Both the position numbers and the translations under genes were made by a program. Below the pieces are notes generated by a model, which was not told the DNA's origin, did no database searches, and was given only the letters and a program-made list of their open reading frames with translations. A stretch of DNA of 64,000 nt from Saliphagus infecundisoli (GTDB lineage Archaea; Halobacteriota; Halobacteria; Halobacteriales; Natrialbaceae): the NCBI RefSeq assembly GCF_020177375.1, contig NZ_JAIWHV010000003.1, positions 62,001 through 126,000 on the forward strand, written 5' to 3'. Numbering within the stretch: the first letter of the stretch is position 1; every line of letters begins with the position of its first letter. Positions 49,809 to 58,614 of the stretch are shown here, piece after piece.

Positions 49809-51233
49809 ATGCATACCCTGGGCGAGCGGGCGGAAGCGACTGCTACGGGCGTGAAGATCGGCTACGTCGGCGGCGGCAGCGACGGCTGGGCCCACACCCT
49901 CATCAACGACCTGCTCCAGTGTGCGGAGGTCTCGGGCCGGGTCGCACTGTACGATATAGACTACGAGGGGGCGGCGAAAAACGCGAAACTGGGCAACGAA
50001 CTCCGCACCCGCAAGGAGGCCGTCGGCGACTGGACGTTCGAGGCTCACCGCGAGATAGAGGACGCGCTCGCGGACGCGGACTTCGTGATCTGTTCGATCC
50101 AGGATCCGCCCGAGGAGACGTTCGTCCACGACATCGACCTCCCGAAGGAGTACGGTATCTACCAGCCCGTCGCCGACACCGTCGGGCCGGGCGGCACCGT
50201 CCGCGCGCTGCGGGCCGTGCCCCAGTACCGCGAGATCGCACGCACCGTACGGGAGGAGTGTCCCGACGCCTGGGTCATCAACTACACCAATCCGATGACG
50301 GTCTGTACTCGCGCGCTGTACGCCGAGTATCCCGAAATCAACGCCGTCGGGCTCTGCCACGAGGTGTTTCACGTTCAGGAGTTCCTCGCGGAGGTCGCCG
50401 AGGACCACGTCGAGGGCGCCGAGGACGTTTCGGGAAGCGAGATCGATATCACCGTCACGGGGATCAACCACTTCACCTGGATCGACGAGGCCCACTGGCG
50501 CGACCACGACGTCTTCCAGTATCTGGACGCGGAAGTCGAGGCCCGCCGGCCGCTCGCGGGTTTCGAGGCCGGCGAGTTCTCCGACGCGGGCTACTGGATC
50601 AACAACCACCGGATCGCACTGGACCTCTACGACCGCTTCGGGCTGCTCGCCGCGGCGGGCGACCGCCACCTCGCGGAGTTCGTCCCCTGGTATCTCGCGG
50701 TCGAAGAGCCCGAAGAGTTCCACCGGTGGGGCGTCCGGCTGACGCCGAGTTCGGCCCGCGTCGACGCCGACGAGGGCCCCGCGAAGATGGAGCGCTACCT
50801 CTCGGGCGACGACGAGTTCGAGTTCACCCGGTCGGGCGAGGAAGCAGTGGACATCATGCGTGCGCTGCTCGGGCTCGAGCCCGTCAAGACGAACGTCAAC
50901 CACCCCAACGTCGGCCAGTGTCCAGACCTTCCGGAGGACGCGGTCGTCGAAACCAACGTGATGATCACCGGGAGCGGCGTCTCGCCGATCACCGCCGGCC
51001 AGCTCCCGCCCCAGATCCGGAGCATGGTACAGCGCCACGTCACGAACCAGGAGACGATCGTCGAGGCGGGAATGGAGGGGGATCTCGATCTCGCGTTCCG
51101 AGCGTTTCTCAACGACGCGCTCGTGACGATCGAACGCGACGAGGCCCGAGAGCTGTTCGCCCGGCTGATCGAGACCGAACGTGAGTACTTCGCCGACTAC
51201 GACCTGGAGGGGGCGAGCGTCCTCGCCGAGTGA
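49809..51233 (+). CDS. GH4 family glycosidase (alpha-galacturonidase-like)
   Basis: A 474-residue NAD- and Mn-dependent family 4 glycosidase, which cleaves by an oxidation-elimination-reduction mechanism rather than plain hydrolysis. The N-terminal Rossmann motif is IGYVGGGSDGWAH, followed by INYTNPM, the metal Cys/His in GLCHEVFH and GINHFTW. Family 4 includes alpha-galactosidases, alpha-glucosidases and alpha-galacturonidases (LplD type); the long GINHF form and the neighbouring rhamnosidase suggest galacturonides from rhamnogalacturonan. It is divergent from the enolase-superfamily gene and precedes a Gfo/TIM-barrel pair. Confidence 0.87.
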   Translation: MHTLGERAEATATGVKIGYVGGGSDGWAHTLINDLLQCAEVSGRVALYDIDYEGAAKNAKLGNELRTRKEAVGDWTFEAHREIEDALADADFVICSIQDPPEETFVHDIDLPKEYGIYQPVADTVGPGGTVRALRAVPQYREIARTVREECPDAWVINYTNPMTVCTRALYAEYPEINAVGLCHEVFHVQEFLAEVAEDHVEGAEDVSGSEIDITVTGINHFTWIDEAHWRDHDVFQYLDAEVEARRPLAGFEAGEFSDAGYWINNHRIALDLYDRFGLLAAAGDRHLAEFVPWYLAVEEPEEFHRWGVRLTPSSARVDADEGPAKMERYLSGDDEFEFTRSGEEAVDIMRALLGLEPVKTNVNHPNVGQCPDLPEDAVVETNVMITGSGVSPITAGQLPPQIRSMVQRHVTNQETIVEAGMEGDLDLAFRAFLNDALVTIERDEARELFARLIETEREYFADYDLEGASVLAE

Positions 51234-51351
51234 GAGCCAGTGGTGGCGGGTCGGCCCACGGCGTGGTGCCACCGGACCGCGCTGGACCCGATACCGGTGG
51301 TTCGGGGAAGGATTGACAACTATTATAGTCCCTTCCTCGGAAGGCGTTCTC

Positions 51352-52449
51352 ATGGCATATACGGTCGCCGTGATCGGGACAGGAGCCGAACCCGAAAACC
51401 CCGGCAGGGACGGCTACGCGATGGCCTACCACCACGCCGCGGGCTACGAGAACCACGAGGAGTGCGAACTCGTCGCGTGTGCGGACATCGTCCGGGAGAA
51501 CGCCGAGGCGTTCGCCGACGAGTTCGAGATACGCGAGGAGGGAATCTACGAGGACTACGGCGAGATGTTGAGCGAGGCCGAACCCGATATCGTCTCGGTC
51601 TGTGTCCCGCCGGCGATCCACGACCGGATCGTCCTCGACTGCGTTCGATCGCCGTCGGTCGAGGGAATCCACTGCGAGAAGCCGATGGACGACACCTACG
51701 GCGGCGCCCGGATGATGACCCAGGAGGCCGCCCGTCACGACGTCCAGCTCACCTTCAACCACCAGCGCCGATTCAGCGACGCGGTCCGGACCGCGAAAGA
51801 ACTTCTCGACGCCGGCGAGATCGGCGAGTTAGAGCGGATCGAGTTCTCCGCGCCCGTCGGCATCTTCGACTACGGCAGCCACTCGTTCGACCTCTGTAAC
51901 TACTTCAACGACGAGGTCGGCGGCGAGTGGGTCATGGCCCAGATGGACTACCGCGAGGAAAACGTCCTCTTTGGCACCCACAACGAGAACCAGGCGGTCG
52001 TCCTCTGGGAGTACGAGAACGGCGTCCACGGCCTCGGAACCAGCGACAGCACGGGCGAGGGCGGCCCCAACGCCGCCGTCGAGTGCCACAACCGTCTGAT
52101 CGGAACCCGGGGAACGATCGAGGTCGGCCCCGAGGACGGCGAGAGCGCCCTCCGGATCCGCCGGGCCGGCGACGCCGAGTGGGAAGCGGTGGAAACGGAA
52201 GACGGGATGCACGGCTGGGAGTTCGTCGACCGCTCGATCGCCGAGAACGTCCGCTGTCTCGAGACGGGAGAGGAGCCCGAACTCGGCGCCGAAAACGCCC
52301 TGAACGCGACCGAGCTCATCTTCGGGGCCTACGAGTCCGCGCGACAGCGCGGCCGGGTCGATCTTCCGCTCGACATCGACGACCATCCCCTCGAGGCGAT
52401 GGTCGAGTCCGGCGACCTCACCCCCGCGCCGATGGCGGAGGACGAGTAA
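51352..52449 (+). CDS. Gfo/Idh/MocA family oxidoreductase
   Basis: A 365-residue member with VIGTGAEPENPGRDGYAMAYHH, a nucleotide loop with the same insertion as the protein at 2755-3789, and the HCEKPMDD motif. Both also share the PLEAMVESGDL-like end. The start ATG at 51352 has CTATTATAGTCC about 26-28 nt upstream. The stop overlaps the TIM-barrel start by 1 nt (TAATG), so the two are coupled. This is the third Gfo/TIM-barrel couple in the window, here next to GH4. It could oxidise a galacturonide or its product. Confidence 0.88.
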   Translation: MAYTVAVIGTGAEPENPGRDGYAMAYHHAAGYENHEECELVACADIVRENAEAFADEFEIREEGIYEDYGEMLSEAEPDIVSVCVPPAIHDRIVLDCVRSPSVEGIHCEKPMDDTYGGARMMTQEAARHDVQLTFNHQRRFSDAVRTAKELLDAGEIGELERIEFSAPVGIFDYGSHSFDLCNYFNDEVGGEWVMAQMDYREENVLFGTHNENQAVVLWEYENGVHGLGTSDSTGEGGPNAAVECHNRLIGTRGTIEVGPEDGESALRIRRAGDAEWEAVETEDGMHGWEFVDRSIAENVRCLETGEEPELGAENALNATELIFGAYESARQRGRVDLPLDIDDHPLEAMVESGDLTPAPMAEDE

Positions 52450-53201
52450 TGGTCTCGCTGTCGGTCTGCGTCGAGATGGTGTACGACGACGAGCCATTCG
52501 AAGCACGGATCGGTCGGGCCGCCGAGGCCGGCGCCGACGCCGTCGAGTTCTGGGACTGGCGCGAGAAGGACCTCGAAGCGATCCAGAAAGCAGCGGAGGA
52601 GGCGGGCCTCCCCATCGTCGGCTGTACCGCCGGTGGCTCCCTGACCGATCCCGACGAGGCCGACGAGGCGGTCGAGACGATCCGAGAGTCGATCGGGACT
52701 GCCGAGGAGTGCGGGATCCCCTCGCTGATCGTGACGACGGGACAGGACCAGGAGGGTCTCGATCGCGAGACCCAACACGACACCATCATGGAAGTGCTCT
52801 CGCGGGTCGCGGGCGACGCCGAGGAGGCGGGCGTGACGCTCGTCGTCGAACCGCTGAACACCGCCGTCGATCACCCCGGCTACTTTCTCGTGAGCTCCGA
52901 GGAGGGCTTCGAGATCGTCGAGGAGGTCGGAAGCGACGCCGTGAAACTGCTGTACGACGTCTATCACCAGCAGGTCACGGAGGGGAACATCATCGAGACG
53001 ATCACGGAGAACGCCGATTCGATCGGCCACGTCCACGTCGCGGACGTCCCCGGGCGCCACGAACCCGGTACCGGGGAACTGAACTACGCGAACGTCTTCG
53101 ACGCGATCGACGACGCCGGCTACGACGGCTACGTCGGCTGTGAGTTCTCGCCGACGGGCGATCCCGACGAGGCGATGGCCGGCGTCCTCGATCTGGACTG
53201 A
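52449..53201 (+). CDS. Hydroxypyruvate-isomerase-like TIM-barrel protein
   Basis: A 250-residue AP-endonuclease-2-like barrel with the metal ligands of the Hyi/OtnI group: Glu in TLVVEPLNT, Asp and His in LLYDVYHQQ, His in GHVHVADVPGRHEPG and Glu in GCEFSPTGD. This last pair of motifs is typical of hydroxypyruvate isomerase and 2-oxo-tetronate isomerase. It starts within the stop of the Gfo gene (TAATG). Its job is probably to isomerise the keto acid made by the Gfo partner. Confidence 0.85.
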   Translation: MVSLSVCVEMVYDDEPFEARIGRAAEAGADAVEFWDWREKDLEAIQKAAEEAGLPIVGCTAGGSLTDPDEADEAVETIRESIGTAEECGIPSLIVTTGQDQEGLDRETQHDTIMEVLSRVAGDAEEAGVTLVVEPLNTAVDHPGYFLVSSEEGFEIVEEVGSDAVKLLYDVYHQQVTEGNIIETITENADSIGHVHVADVPGRHEPGTGELNYANVFDAIDDAGYDGYVGCEFSPTGDPDEAMAGVLDLD

Positions 53202-53261
53202 CCGGACGACCGTTCGCCAGAACGGGATTTTCCCGGATCGGGTCCGGTCTCGCCGACCGTA

Positions 53262-54032
53262 TCAGGCGTAAGTCATGTTGACCTCGACGACGTTCGCCGA
53301 CGAGAGCACGGTTTTGGGGATTTCCTCGACGAAGACGTCGTCGTCGAACCGGCTCATCGGGCCCGAGACCGACAGCGCGCCCAGCGGGTCGCCGTTCGGT
53401 CCGCGAAGCGGTGCCGCGACGCATCGCATCCCCTCGACGCGCTCCTGGTCGTCGATCGCGTACCCGCGCTCGCGGATCTCCGCGAGGTCCTCGAAGAGGG
53501 TCTCTCGGTCGGTGATCGTGCGCTCGGTGACCCCGGGGAGGCCGTGGGAAGCGATGATCTCCTCGACGCGTTCCTCGGGGAGGTGGGCGAGGATCGCCTT
53601 CCCCGTCGCCGTCGTGTGGAGGGGGACGCGCATCCCGACGTGGGTATCGAGCTGGACCGCGTCTTTGCCCTTGACCTTGTGGAGGAAGATCCCCATCCCG
53701 TGTTCCTCGACGACCAGGTTCGCGTGCTCGCCGGTCTCCTCGGCCAGCTTCTTGACCTCCGGCGCGGCGACGCGATGGAGCTTCATCCCGTTTCTGACGT
53801 AGCCCCCGAGTTCGAGGAATCGGACGCCGACGTGGTACTCGCCGTCGCGCTGAACGAGGTACTCGATGTCGGTCAGCGTCCGGAGGTGGTCGTGGACCGT
53901 GCTCTTTGGCATCCCGAGGTAGTCGGCGAGTTCGGCGACGCCCGCGCCGTCGAGCTCCCGGAGCGACTCGATGATCCGGAAACTCGTCGCGGCCGCCTTC
54001 ACCGGGTGGTCGGTCTCGAGTTCGGTTGCCAT
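53262..54032 (-). CDS. IclR-family transcriptional regulator (IclR-2)
   Basis: A 256-residue IclR protein with an N-terminal winged helix (about 10-75; VAELADYLGMPKSTVHDHLRTL) and an effector domain (about 85-250) with PLHTTATGKAILAHLP and APLRGPNGDPLGALSVSGP. The ATG at 54032 was chosen because of the TATA CGTTAAGTAC (54057-54066). A perfect 6-5-6 palindrome (54071-54087) lies just upstream of that TATA and between it and the divergent uronate-dehydrogenase-like gene. It is probably an autoregulated local regulator of uronate/rhamnose genes. Confidence 0.9.
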   Translation of the reverse strand: MATELETDHPVKAAATSFRIIESLRELDGAGVAELADYLGMPKSTVHDHLRTLTDIEYLVQRDGEYHVGVRFLELGGYVRNGMKLHRVAAPEVKKLAEETGEHANLVVEEHGMGIFLHKVKGKDAVQLDTHVGMRVPLHTTATGKAILAHLPEERVEEIIASHGLPGVTERTITDRETLFEDLAEIRERGYAIDDQERVEGMRCVAAPLRGPNGDPLGALSVSGPMSRFDDDVFVEEIPKTVLSSANVVEVNMTYA

Positions 54033-54056
54033 GGTTTGAGGAACGATGGAACCGGG

Positions 54057-54066
54057 AGTACTTAAC
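54057..54066 (-). promoter_or_regulatory. TATA box of the IclR-2 gene
   Basis: CGTTAAGTAC on the minus strand, about 30 nt before the ATG at 54032. Confidence 0.5.
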
Positions 54067-54070
54067 GATT

Positions 54071-54087
54071 GTCCGGCATACCCGGAC
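54071..54087. promoter_or_regulatory. GTCCGG-N5-CCGGAC palindrome (putative IclR-2 operator)
   Basis: Perfect 6-bp arms around CATAC. It sits 4 bp upstream of the IclR-2 TATA and about 30 bp upstream of the TATA (AGCGTTTAAGC, about 54116-54126) of the divergent epimerase/dehydrogenase gene. A second copy with 11 of 12 arm bases the same is at 39756-39772. Confidence 0.6.
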
Positions 54088-54148
54088 CCCGATCGGCGAG
54101 CGTCACCCCCTTCCAAGCGTTTAAGCGGCGGGCTCGGATTGCTCCCGT

Positions 54149-54988
54149 ATGGACGTCCTCGTCACCGGCAGCTACGGCCGCTGTGGGACCGCGATCATCG
54201 ACCATCTCGACGACCGCGAGGAGTACGATTTCACCTATCTGAACCGCTCGGACCGCGACGACGACCACCCCTACGGCGGCTACGATACCGTCGTCGCGAA
54301 CGTCACCGACTACGAGGCGATGCGGCCCGCCTTCGAGGGCAAGGACGCGGTGATCCACCTCGCGGCCTACCCCCACACCGACGGCGAGTGGGGCGACGTT
54401 CGGGAGCCGAACGTAGACGGCATGTACAACGCCCTGGAGGCCGCCCGCGAGGCCGACGTCGAGAGGTTCGTCTTCGGCTCGACCAACCACGTGATGGGGG
54501 GCTACGAAGAGGAACACGCCCCCGACCTCTACGACCCCGGCTACGGCCTCGTCCTCGACCACACCGATGCTGTCCGCCCCGACTCGTACTACGGCTCGAC
54601 GAAGGCCTTCGGCGAGGACCTCGGGCGCCAGTACGTCGAGAACTTCGAGTACCCTCAACGGTTCTACGCGCTCCGGATCTGTACCGTCAACGGCGCCGAC
54701 TACGACCACCCCTACGGCGACGCCGAGCAGGGGGTCGAAGACGGCAAGTTCGAGCGCGGAAGCGAGGAATACCGACGAACGGTTGCCCGGATGAAGGCAA
54801 CGTGGCAGTCCCGGCGCGATTTCGCCCACGAGATCGAGTGCTGTCTCGAGGACGAAAGCGTCGAGTTCGGGATCTTCAGCGGCGTCAGCGACAACGACCG
54901 GCGCTGGTTCTCGCTCGAACACGCCCGATCGACGCTGGGCTACACACCCCGGGACAACGGCGAGGAGTGGGACGAGCCGCCCGCGTGA
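54149..54988 (+). CDS. NAD-dependent epimerase/dehydratase-family protein, uronate dehydrogenase-like
   Basis: A 279-residue extended SDR. The cofactor loop is TGSYGRCG, a variant of GxxGxxG; IHLAAYPH, FGSTNHVMG and SYYGSTKAFGEDLGR (catalytic Tyr and Lys) follow. Size, the short C-terminal part and the GSTNHVMGGYEE region resemble NAD-dependent uronate dehydrogenases, which oxidise galacturonate or glucuronate to an aldarolactone; NDP-sugar epimerases are usually longer. It is divergent from IclR-2 and followed by a convergent aldehyde dehydrogenase. With the enolase-superfamily enzyme and the aldehyde dehydrogenase it could form the oxidative uronate route to 2-oxoglutarate. Confidence 0.78.
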   Translation: MDVLVTGSYGRCGTAIIDHLDDREEYDFTYLNRSDRDDDHPYGGYDTVVANVTDYEAMRPAFEGKDAVIHLAAYPHTDGEWGDVREPNVDGMYNALEAAREADVERFVFGSTNHVMGGYEEEHAPDLYDPGYGLVLDHTDAVRPDSYYGSTKAFGEDLGRQYVENFEYPQRFYALRICTVNGADYDHPYGDAEQGVEDGKFERGSEEYRRTVARMKATWQSRRDFAHEIECCLEDESVEFGIFSGVSDNDRRWFSLEHARSTLGYTPRDNGEEWDEPPA

Positions 54989-55009
54989 GGAGTGGGGAAC
55001 TGACCGGTC

Positions 55010-56452
55010 TCAGAAGTTGTCGTAGACGGTCTTGTCGATCGTGTAGAACTCCAGCCCCGCGTCGCCCTGCTCGCGCCAGGTCTCCGAAGAGGACTCCTTG
55101 AACCCGCCGAAGGGCACGTGGAGCTCCAGTCCGGTCGTCTTCGCGTTGACCTTCGCGACCCCGGCCTCGATCTCGTCGACGAACCGCTCGGCTTCGGTAT
55201 GGTCCTCCGTCACGATGGAGGCCGAGAGCCCGTACGGAATGTCGTTCGCGACCTCGAGACCTTCCTCGAAGTCATCGACCTCGATTACGCTGAGGACGGG
55301 CCCGAACACTTCTTCCTGGGCGATCCGGTAGTCGTTCTCGACGTCGGCGAAGACGGTGGGCTCGACGTAGTAGCCCTCGCCGAAGCGGTCGCCTTCGAGA
55401 CGCTCTCCTCCTGCAACCAGCCGGGCGCCCTCCTTTTCGGCGACGTCGATGTACTCGAGCGTGCCCTCGAGTTCGCCCTCGCCGACCTGCGGGCCCATGT
55501 CGTACTCGTCGCCGGGGCCGACCTCGATGGATTCGGCCTCCTCGACGATGGCCTCGACGAACTCCTCGTAGATATCGGTGTGGACGATCGCTCTGGAGCA
55601 GGCGGTACACGCCTGGCCGGTGACGCCGAAGCGGCCGTTGGCGACGATCTCCGCTGCTTCTTCGACGTCCGCACTCGAGGAGACCACCGTGGGGTTTTTG
55701 CCGCCCATCTCGGTCTGGGCGCGCTTGCCCGCCTGGGTCGCCGCGTCATACACCATCTGGCCCACTTCACCGGAGCCCGTAAAGGAGACCGCGTCGACCT
55801 CGTCGTGGGTCGAGATCGTGTCCCCGACGCTGCTGCCCGGTCCCGTCACGAGGTTCGCGACACCCTCGGGAAGGCCGGCCTCGTCGAGTGCCTCGAAGAT
55901 CGAGACCACGGGCGCGGGTGCCAGCGACGCGGGCTTGATGACGAGCGTGTTGCCCGCCGCGAGCGCGGGTGCGATCTTCCAGGCCGGGATCGCGATGGGG
56001 TAGTTCCACGGCGTGATCAGACCCGCGACGCCGACCGGCTCCGCTACTGTGTAGAGGTTCGTCTGGGGCGCGCTCGCCGATTTGACCTTGCCGCCGAGGT
56101 CGCGGGTCTTCTCGGCGTAGTAGTAGAAGATGTCGATCGTCCGCTGGACCTCCCCGCCTGCTTCGGCGTGGGTCTTCCCCTCCTCGCGGGTCAGCTCCTC
56201 AGTGAGTTCCTGTTTCCGGTCGGCGAGGATCCCCGCGGCCTCGCGCAGGATCGCACCCCGCTGGGGCGCGGGCGTGTTCGCCCACTCGTCTTCGGCCGCC
56301 GCCGCGGCCTCCACTGCCTCCGCGGCGTCATCTTCGTCTGATTGCTGGTACTCTGCAACCGTCTCGGAGGGGTCCGCGGGGTTGACCGTCTCGAAGGTCT
56401 CGCCCGTTCCTGCCTCCGTCCACTCGCCGCCCACGTAGTTTCGCTGTGCCAT
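55010..56452 (-). CDS. NAD(P)-dependent aldehyde dehydrogenase (2-oxoglutarate semialdehyde type)
   Basis: A 480-residue aldehyde dehydrogenase with TPWNYPIAIPAWKIAPALAAGNT, FTGSGEVGQMV cofactor loop, EMGGKNPTVV (general base Glu) and catalytic Cys in FGVTGQACTACSR. Haloarchaeal relatives of this length act on 2,5-dioxopentanoate (2-oxoglutarate semialdehyde), the last step of oxidative pentose and uronate routes. The promoter region has the direct repeat TACGGAT-A-TACGGAT over the TATA (about 56475-56490). Other aldehyde substrates, such as lactaldehyde from rhamnose, are possible. Confidence 0.85.
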   Translation of the reverse strand: MAQRNYVGGEWTEAGTGETFETVNPADPSETVAEYQQSDEDDAAEAVEAAAAAEDEWANTPAPQRGAILREAAGILADRKQELTEELTREEGKTHAEAGGEVQRTIDIFYYYAEKTRDLGGKVKSASAPQTNLYTVAEPVGVAGLITPWNYPIAIPAWKIAPALAAGNTLVIKPASLAPAPVVSIFEALDEAGLPEGVANLVTGPGSSVGDTISTHDEVDAVSFTGSGEVGQMVYDAATQAGKRAQTEMGGKNPTVVSSSADVEEAAEIVANGRFGVTGQACTACSRAIVHTDIYEEFVEAIVEEAESIEVGPGDEYDMGPQVGEGELEGTLEYIDVAEKEGARLVAGGERLEGDRFGEGYYVEPTVFADVENDYRIAQEEVFGPVLSVIEVDDFEEGLEVANDIPYGLSASIVTEDHTEAERFVDEIEAGVAKVNAKTTGLELHVPFGGFKESSSETWREQGDAGLEFYTIDKTVYDNF

Positions 56453-56611
56453 GGGCGACTCCTCGTGATACGGATATACGGATCTTGTGGTTGCGTCGCG
56501 TCGGCTAGTTCGAATCCGCCGTGGCTCCCCTCGGCGAGACTGGCGTGTGTGGACGTACCACCGCCGCTGGCGAAGGAAACCCGTTTATTCCCGAGAGACC
56601 CAGTCGGGGTA

Positions 56612-57817
56612 ATGAACGCGGATCGGAGTTACCGGATCGGGCTCGTCGGCAAACCCTCGGTCGGCAAGTCCTCCTTTTTCAACGCGGCGACGATGAACGA
56701 CGTGCCGGAGGGAGCCTACCCCTTTACGACGATCGACCCGACCGTTGGCGAGGCCTACGTCCGCGTCGACTGTGCCGCCCCGGAGTTCGACGAGGAGTGT
56801 ACACCCTCCGTCGGCTACTGCGAGGGCGGGACCAGATTCGTCCCGACCAAGCTGGTCGACGTCGCGGGGCTGATCCCCGGCGCCCACGAGGGCAAGGGCC
56901 TGGGCAACCAGTTTCTCTCGGACCTGAACGAGACCGACGTCCTCGTCCACGTCGTCGACTTCTCGGGTGAAACCGACATAGAAGGCGAGCCCACCGAGGG
57001 CCACGACCCCCGCGATGACATCGACTTCCTGGAGGCGGAGCTCGACCAGTGGTATCTCGGCGTGCTCGAGAAGGGGATCACCCGCTACGAGACGGGGTAC
57101 GTCACGGAAGACGACGACATCGAGGAGGACCTGGCCGAGCAGATGAGCGCGTTCGGGATCACCGAGGACGGGATCAAGCGCCTCGTTCGCCGGCTGGGGA
57201 TCGGCTTCGATCCCGACGAGTGGGACGACGCGGACCGACTCGCGCTGGCCCGCGAGATCAGGACGGAGACGAAGCCGATGGTGATCGCGGCGAACAAGAT
57301 GGACACCCCCGAGGCCCAGGCGAACTACGAGGAGATCACCGCTGACTCCGACTACGACCACCTCTCGATCGTCCCCTGTAGCGCCCACGCCGAGCGCGCG
57401 CTGAAGTCGGCCGCCGAGGGGGGCGCGATCGACTACCGCCCCGGCGACGGAGAGTTCGAGATCACCGGTGACCTCGCACCCGATCAGGAGGCGGGGCTCG
57501 AGCGGATCCGGGACTTCATCGAGGCGTACGGCTCGACGGGCGTCCAAGACGCCATCGAACGCGCGCTGTTAGACGTCCTCGGGGTCGTCCCCGTCTTCCC
57601 CGGCGGCGCCAACGGCCTGGGTAACGAACGCGGCGAGGTCCTCCCCGACTGTTATCTGCTCCCGCCGGAGTCGACCGCAGAAGAGTTCGCCTACGGCCTC
57701 CACTCCGACATCGGCGAGGGCTTCCTCCACGCGATCGACTGCCGCTCGAACCGCCAGCTCGGCAAGGCCTACGCCGTCGAGTCCCGCGACGTCCTCGAGG
57801 TCGTCACGACGAACTAA
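56612..57817 (+). CDS. OBG/YchF-type translation-associated GTPase
   Basis: A 401-residue P-loop NTPase. Motifs: G1 VGKPSVGKSS, G3 DVAGLIPGAHEGKGLG, G4 NKMD, and a C-terminal TGS-type region near ALLDVLGVVPVFPGG. These mark the archaeal branch of the OBG/YchF family, ribosome-associated NTPases. A CGTTTATTCC element lies about 27 nt upstream. This is the first housekeeping gene to the right of the catabolic genes, and it marks the end of the accessory-looking region. Confidence 0.9.
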   Translation: MNADRSYRIGLVGKPSVGKSSFFNAATMNDVPEGAYPFTTIDPTVGEAYVRVDCAAPEFDEECTPSVGYCEGGTRFVPTKLVDVAGLIPGAHEGKGLGNQFLSDLNETDVLVHVVDFSGETDIEGEPTEGHDPRDDIDFLEAELDQWYLGVLEKGITRYETGYVTEDDDIEEDLAEQMSAFGITEDGIKRLVRRLGIGFDPDEWDDADRLALAREIRTETKPMVIAANKMDTPEAQANYEEITADSDYDHLSIVPCSAHAERALKSAAEGGAIDYRPGDGEFEITGDLAPDQEAGLERIRDFIEAYGSTGVQDAIERALLDVLGVVPVFPGGANGLGNERGEVLPDCYLLPPESTAEEFAYGLHSDIGEGFLHAIDCRSNRQLGKAYAVESRDVLEVVTTN

Positions 57818-57823
57818 CGACCC

Positions 57824-58576
57824 CTACTCGCCGCTCCTCGCCGCCCGGAGGTTCTCGACGGCCTCCGCGAGGGCCTCCTCGGCCCGGTCGTCGGGCAGTT
57901 CGTACTCGATCACGAGTGGCGCGTCGGGCGCGTGGTCGGCGAGCAGGCCGAGTATCGAGGGGAGGTCGAGCTCCCCCGCGCCGGGGACGTCCTCGAGTTC
58001 GGCCTCGGAGACGTCCTTGAGGTGGGTCGCGACGATCCGGTCGCCGAACTCCGGGATCGCCTCCCCTGGGGTTTCGTCCATCACAAGGAAGTGGCCGGTG
58101 TCGATGCAGACGCCCAGCCGCGGGTGGTCGTACCGGGAGAGGACCGCCCGGACGTCCCCGATCGAGACGAACACCGCAGAGAGGTCGTCGTGGTGGACCG
58201 TCGAGTAGTTGTGGATCGCGACGTCGATCCCGTACTCCTCGCCGCGGGCGATCAGCTCCTCGGTGAGTTCGTCCTGGTCGGGCGGATAGTTGACGGTGAG
58301 GTAGTCGGCGCCGAGCCGGTCTGCGAACGCGACGTGTTCCTCGACGTCCGCGGGCTCGGAGAGGTCGACGACGCCGTGGCCCCGAACGGTCGCGTCGGCG
58401 TCCTCGATCGCCGCGAGCCCGTCCGCGATCCGCGCTTCGGTATCGTCGGGCGAGAGGTGTCGCCCCCAGAGCTCGAGGGAATCGACGCCGACGCGCTCGA
58501 CGGCCGCGAGGACCTCCTCGAGGCTCCGCTCTGCGAAGACGACGCTCTGGACGCTGACGTCGTTGCTGTGAGTCAC
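57824..58576 (-). CDS. Sugar phosphate isomerase/epimerase-type TIM-barrel protein
   Basis: A 250-residue AP-endonuclease-2-like barrel with GVDSLELWGRHL, AIHNYSTVHH with metal-type His, LGVCIDTGHFLVM (Asp and His), ATHLKDVSE and LVIEYELPDD. All metal ligands of the family are present. It has its own promoter (TATA-like GGTAGCGTTTTCG) and no oxidoreductase partner, unlike three of the other barrels. Convergent with the GTPase gene, gap 6 nt. Substrate unknown. Confidence 0.82.
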   Translation of the reverse strand: MTHSNDVSVQSVVFAERSLEEVLAAVERVGVDSLELWGRHLSPDDTEARIADGLAAIEDADATVRGHGVVDLSEPADVEEHVAFADRLGADYLTVNYPPDQDELTEELIARGEEYGIDVAIHNYSTVHHDDLSAVFVSIGDVRAVLSRYDHPRLGVCIDTGHFLVMDETPGEAIPEFGDRIVATHLKDVSEAELEDVPGAGELDLPSILGLLADHAPDAPLVIEYELPDDRAEEALAEAVENLRAARSGE

Positions 58577-58614
58577 GGGCTGGTCGTCGTCGTGGGAGCC
58601 GAAAACGCTACCGA

